Source: Mitsuaria sp. GD03876
GTDB lineage: Bacteria; Pseudomonadota; Gammaproteobacteria; Burkholderiales; Burkholderiaceae_C
Length of the DNA stretch: 64,000 nucleotides
Direction: 5' to 3'
Assembly (NCBI RefSeq): GCF_029840635.1
Contig: NZ_JAOCCU010000014.1
Location: 1-64,000 of the forward strand
A model generated the notes under the pieces. That model did not search any database. It saw only the letters and a program-made list of their open reading frames with translations, and was not told the origin of the DNA. Positions 62,297-64,000 of the stretch are shown one piece after another (the first letter of the stretch is position 1; each line of letters starts with the position of its first letter). The translations under genes were made by a program, and so were the position numbers.

Positions 62297-62994
62297 GCGG
62301 GGCGGCGGCAGGCCAGCAGGTAGTTCACGTCGGTGTCCGCGTTCAGCGCATAGCGCTGCGTGATCGGGTTGAAGGTCAGGCCCTTGGCGCCCTGCACTTC
62401 CAGACCCGCGTCGCGGCACATCTGCGCCAGTTCCGACGGGCGGATGAAACGCGCGTACTCGTGCGTGCCGGCGGGCAGCATGCGCAGGACGTACTCCGCG
62501 CCGACGATCGCGAACAGGAAGGACTTGGCGTTGCGGTTCAGCGTCGACAGGAACACCCAGCCGCCCGGCTTCACCAGTTGCCCCAACGCGGTCACCACGG
62601 AGCCGGGATCGGGGACATGCTCCAGCATCTCCATGCAGGTCACCACGTCGAAGGACGCGGGCCGCTGCGCGGCGAGATCCTCGACGGCGATCTCCTGGTA
62701 GGCGACGTTCTCGGTGCCGGCCTCCATCGCATGCAACTCGGCCACGCGCAGCGACTTCGTCGCCAGGTCGATGCCCAGGACGTTCGCGCCCTTGCGTGCC
62801 ATCGCATCGGCCAGGATGCCGCCGCCGCAACCGACGTCCAGCGCCGTCTTGCCCTGCAGGCCGCATAAACCGTCGATCCAGTTCAACCGCAACGGATTGA
62901 TCTGGTGCAGCGGCTTGAATTCACTTTCGGTATCCCACCAGCGGTGGGCCAGCTCGCTGAACTTCTCGAGCTCTTTCACGTCGACATTCGCCAT
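62293..62994 (-). CDS. ubiG: Ubiquinone biosynthesis O-methyltransferase
   Basis: This is a 233-residue SAM-dependent methyltransferase for two O-methylation steps of ubiquinone synthesis. The start [33 protein letters not shown] is the UbiG signature, motif I is [16 protein letters not shown], and [15 protein letters not shown] follows. Its length matches UbiG. It is followed by gph with overlap. The ompA-like gene precedes it on the same strand with a terminator in between. Confidence 0.95.
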   Translation of the reverse strand: MANVDVKELEKFSELAHRWWDTESEFKPLHQINPLRLNWIDGLCGLQGKTALDVGCGGGILADAMARKGANVLGIDLATKSLRVAELHAMEAGTENVAYQEIAVEDLAAQRPASFDVVTCMEMLEHVPDPGSVVTALGQLVKPGGWVFLSTLNRNAKSFLFAIVGAEYVLRMLPAGTHEYARFIRPSELAQMCRDAGLEVQGAKGLTFNPITQRYALNADTDVNYLLACRRPA

Positions 62995-63098
62995 GGGGCG
63001 CAATGGTAGCCGAGCGAACCGGCCACAACGCCGATTCCATGGGGCCAAAATGCCGTCCCGAGCGTCCGGAAAGGTCGGCGAATCATGACCGCGCCATG

Positions 63099-63133
63099 AA
63101 AAAACCCCGCGAGCCTGACGGCTGGCGGGGTTT
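63099..63133 (-). terminator. Intrinsic terminator of the ompA-like gene
   Basis: AAACCCCGC pairs with GCGGGGTTT around a 14-base loop that can itself form a small inner stem, followed by T on the minus strand. It lies about 36 bases after the OmpA-like stop codon. Confidence 0.85.
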
Positions 63134-63168
63134 GTCGGACGGCGACCGAAGTCGCCGTTCGGCACCGA

Positions 63169-63816
63169 TTACTTGACGGCGCGGGTACCGACCACTTCGA
63201 TTTCGACGCGGCGGTTCTTGGCGCGGCCTTCCGCGGTCTTGTTGTCGGCGATGGGCTGCTTCTTGCCCTTGCCTTCGGTGTAGACGCGGTTCTTTTCCAG
63301 ACCCTTCGACACCAGATAGGCCTTCACGGCTTCAGCGCGGCGAACCGACAGCTTCTGGTTGTAGGCGTCCGTGCCGATGCTGTCGGTGTGGCCGACGGCG
63401 ATGATCACTTCCAGGTTGATGCCACCCGTCTTCGAGATCAGGTCGTCCAGCTTCGCCTTCGCTTCGGGCTTCAGGACCGACTTGTCGAAGTCGAAGAAGG
63501 CGTCAGCGGCGTAAGTGACCTTCTCGCTCGACGGCGTCACCACCGGCGGGGCCACCGGCGTCGGAGCCACCGTCGGCGGCGCCACGGGGGGCGCCACTTG
63601 CGGTTGCGCCTGGGCGACCGGCTTCAGCGCGCCGTCGCAGTCCTTGGCGGCGGTGGCCGGGGTCCAGAATGCATCGCGCCAGCACAGCTCGTTGGTGCCG
63701 TTCTTCCAAACGGTGCCATCCGTTGCGCGCCAGTTGTCCACGGATTGGGCCATTGCACCCGAGGTGGCCACGGCGGCGACAGCGAAGAGCGCTGCCACGC
63801 GGTTCAGTTTCTTCAT
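63169..63816 (-). CDS. ompA: OmpA family outer-membrane/peptidoglycan-associated protein
   Basis: This is a 215-residue exported protein. A signal peptide at 1-23 (MKKLNRVAALFAVAAVATSGAMA) is followed by a short N-terminal region with two Cys residues (ELCWRD, AKDCDG), a Pro/Val linker (~75-98, repeating APPV) and a C-terminal OmpA-like domain (~100-212) with FFDFDKSVLKPEAK, VGHTDSIGTDAYNQKLSVRRAEAVKAYL and GRAKNRRVEI, which binds peptidoglycan. It lacks an eight-strand barrel, so it is the short betaproteobacterial OmpA type. GAGGAG precedes ATG by about four bases. The gene is transcribed alone up to the terminator at 63099. Confidence 0.93.
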   Translation of the reverse strand: MKKLNRVAALFAVAAVATSGAMAQSVDNWRATDGTVWKNGTNELCWRDAFWTPATAAKDCDGALKPVAQAQPQVAPPVAPPTVAPTPVAPPVVTPSSEKVTYAADAFFDFDKSVLKPEAKAKLDDLISKTGGINLEVIIAVGHTDSIGTDAYNQKLSVRRAEAVKAYLVSKGLEKNRVYTEGKGKKQPIADNKTAEGRAKNRRVEIEVVGTRAVK

Positions 63817-64000
63817 GATTCTCCTCTCAAGGAAAGCCGCAGTTGCCCTGCGAAACGTCCAATGTCGGAACTAAAACCTCAGGAGTTCCCTGACCAAGGG
63901 TTTCTCCTAGGGACGAACCGATTGTGCCATAGGGCAACAGGACGCCTCCATTGTCGCGGCAGCCACTGCAACTGTTCATGAACCTGTTGCGCAAGCACGA

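Overview
The window is about 70% GC chromosomal DNA from a Gram-negative betaproteobacterium, most likely Burkholderiales (the Roseateles/Mitsuaria/Rubrivivax neighbourhood is my guess). The grounds are an ompA-ubiG-gph block, a betaproteobacterial-type tmRNA whose tag reads ANDQTYALAA, Fur-type iron boxes, a PEP-CTERM protein, several TonB-dependent receptors and many two-component systems. I see no insertion sequence, prophage, integrase, CRISPR array or rRNA. The genes are dense, and neighbours often share stop/start bases (ATGA, GTGA, TGATG).

Layout. 1-13 kb: an unknown protein cut by the window edge, a Tat-type S9 peptidase, a DUF6502-like protein, a class A acid phosphatase next to a TonB receptor, a GIY-YIG-like protein and a gamma-carbonic anhydrase that share a palindromic CATG start, an AlkB-like dioxygenase, and a lipoprotein coupled to an LpxR-like lipid A deacylase. 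13-22 kb: a DUF1801/VOC/AraC cluster, a MipA-RR-kinase operon, two unknown proteins, and a coupled four-gene operon (His-rich Spy-like protein, ferredoxin, response regulator, kinase). 22-39 kb: core metabolism and housekeeping (valS, a 2-hydroxyacid dehydrogenase-like protein with altered catalytic residues, galU, tusA, a Nudix hydrolase, cysM, tRNA-Leu(CAA), rhomboid protease, epimerase, iron-sulfur flavoreductase, a 2OG dioxygenase), a three-gene PAS-kinase/Rcp-like regulator/REC-kinase operon, leucine dehydrogenase, an acyltransferase and a CHRD PEP-CTERM protein.

39-53 kb is the most interesting part, an iron/heme acquisition island. It has a Fur-box-preceded siderophore-type receptor and, on the minus strand, fecI, fecR, a TonB receptor of the hemoglobin/heme class with an N-terminal STN signalling domain, a multi-PKD/Ig-like lipoprotein, a secreted hemophilin-like protein, a Slam-type outer-membrane translocon (surface lipoprotein assembly modifier) and a TPR protein. 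A perfect intrinsic terminator separates the putative cargo from Slam, and Fur boxes precede both fecI and the receptor. I infer a Slam-exported heme-scavenging system under FecIR surface signalling, with a second candidate cargo, the PKD lipoprotein, which carries poly-Gly after its lipidated Cys.

53-64 kb: an Fsr-like MFS exporter with a divergent AraC regulator, a heptanucleotide tandem repeat ahead of an alpha/beta hydrolase, a DHA2-type MFS exporter with a divergent LysR regulator, a UvrD-like helicase, ssrA, gph, ubiG and ompA. All functions come from reading the sequence, and no database search was run.
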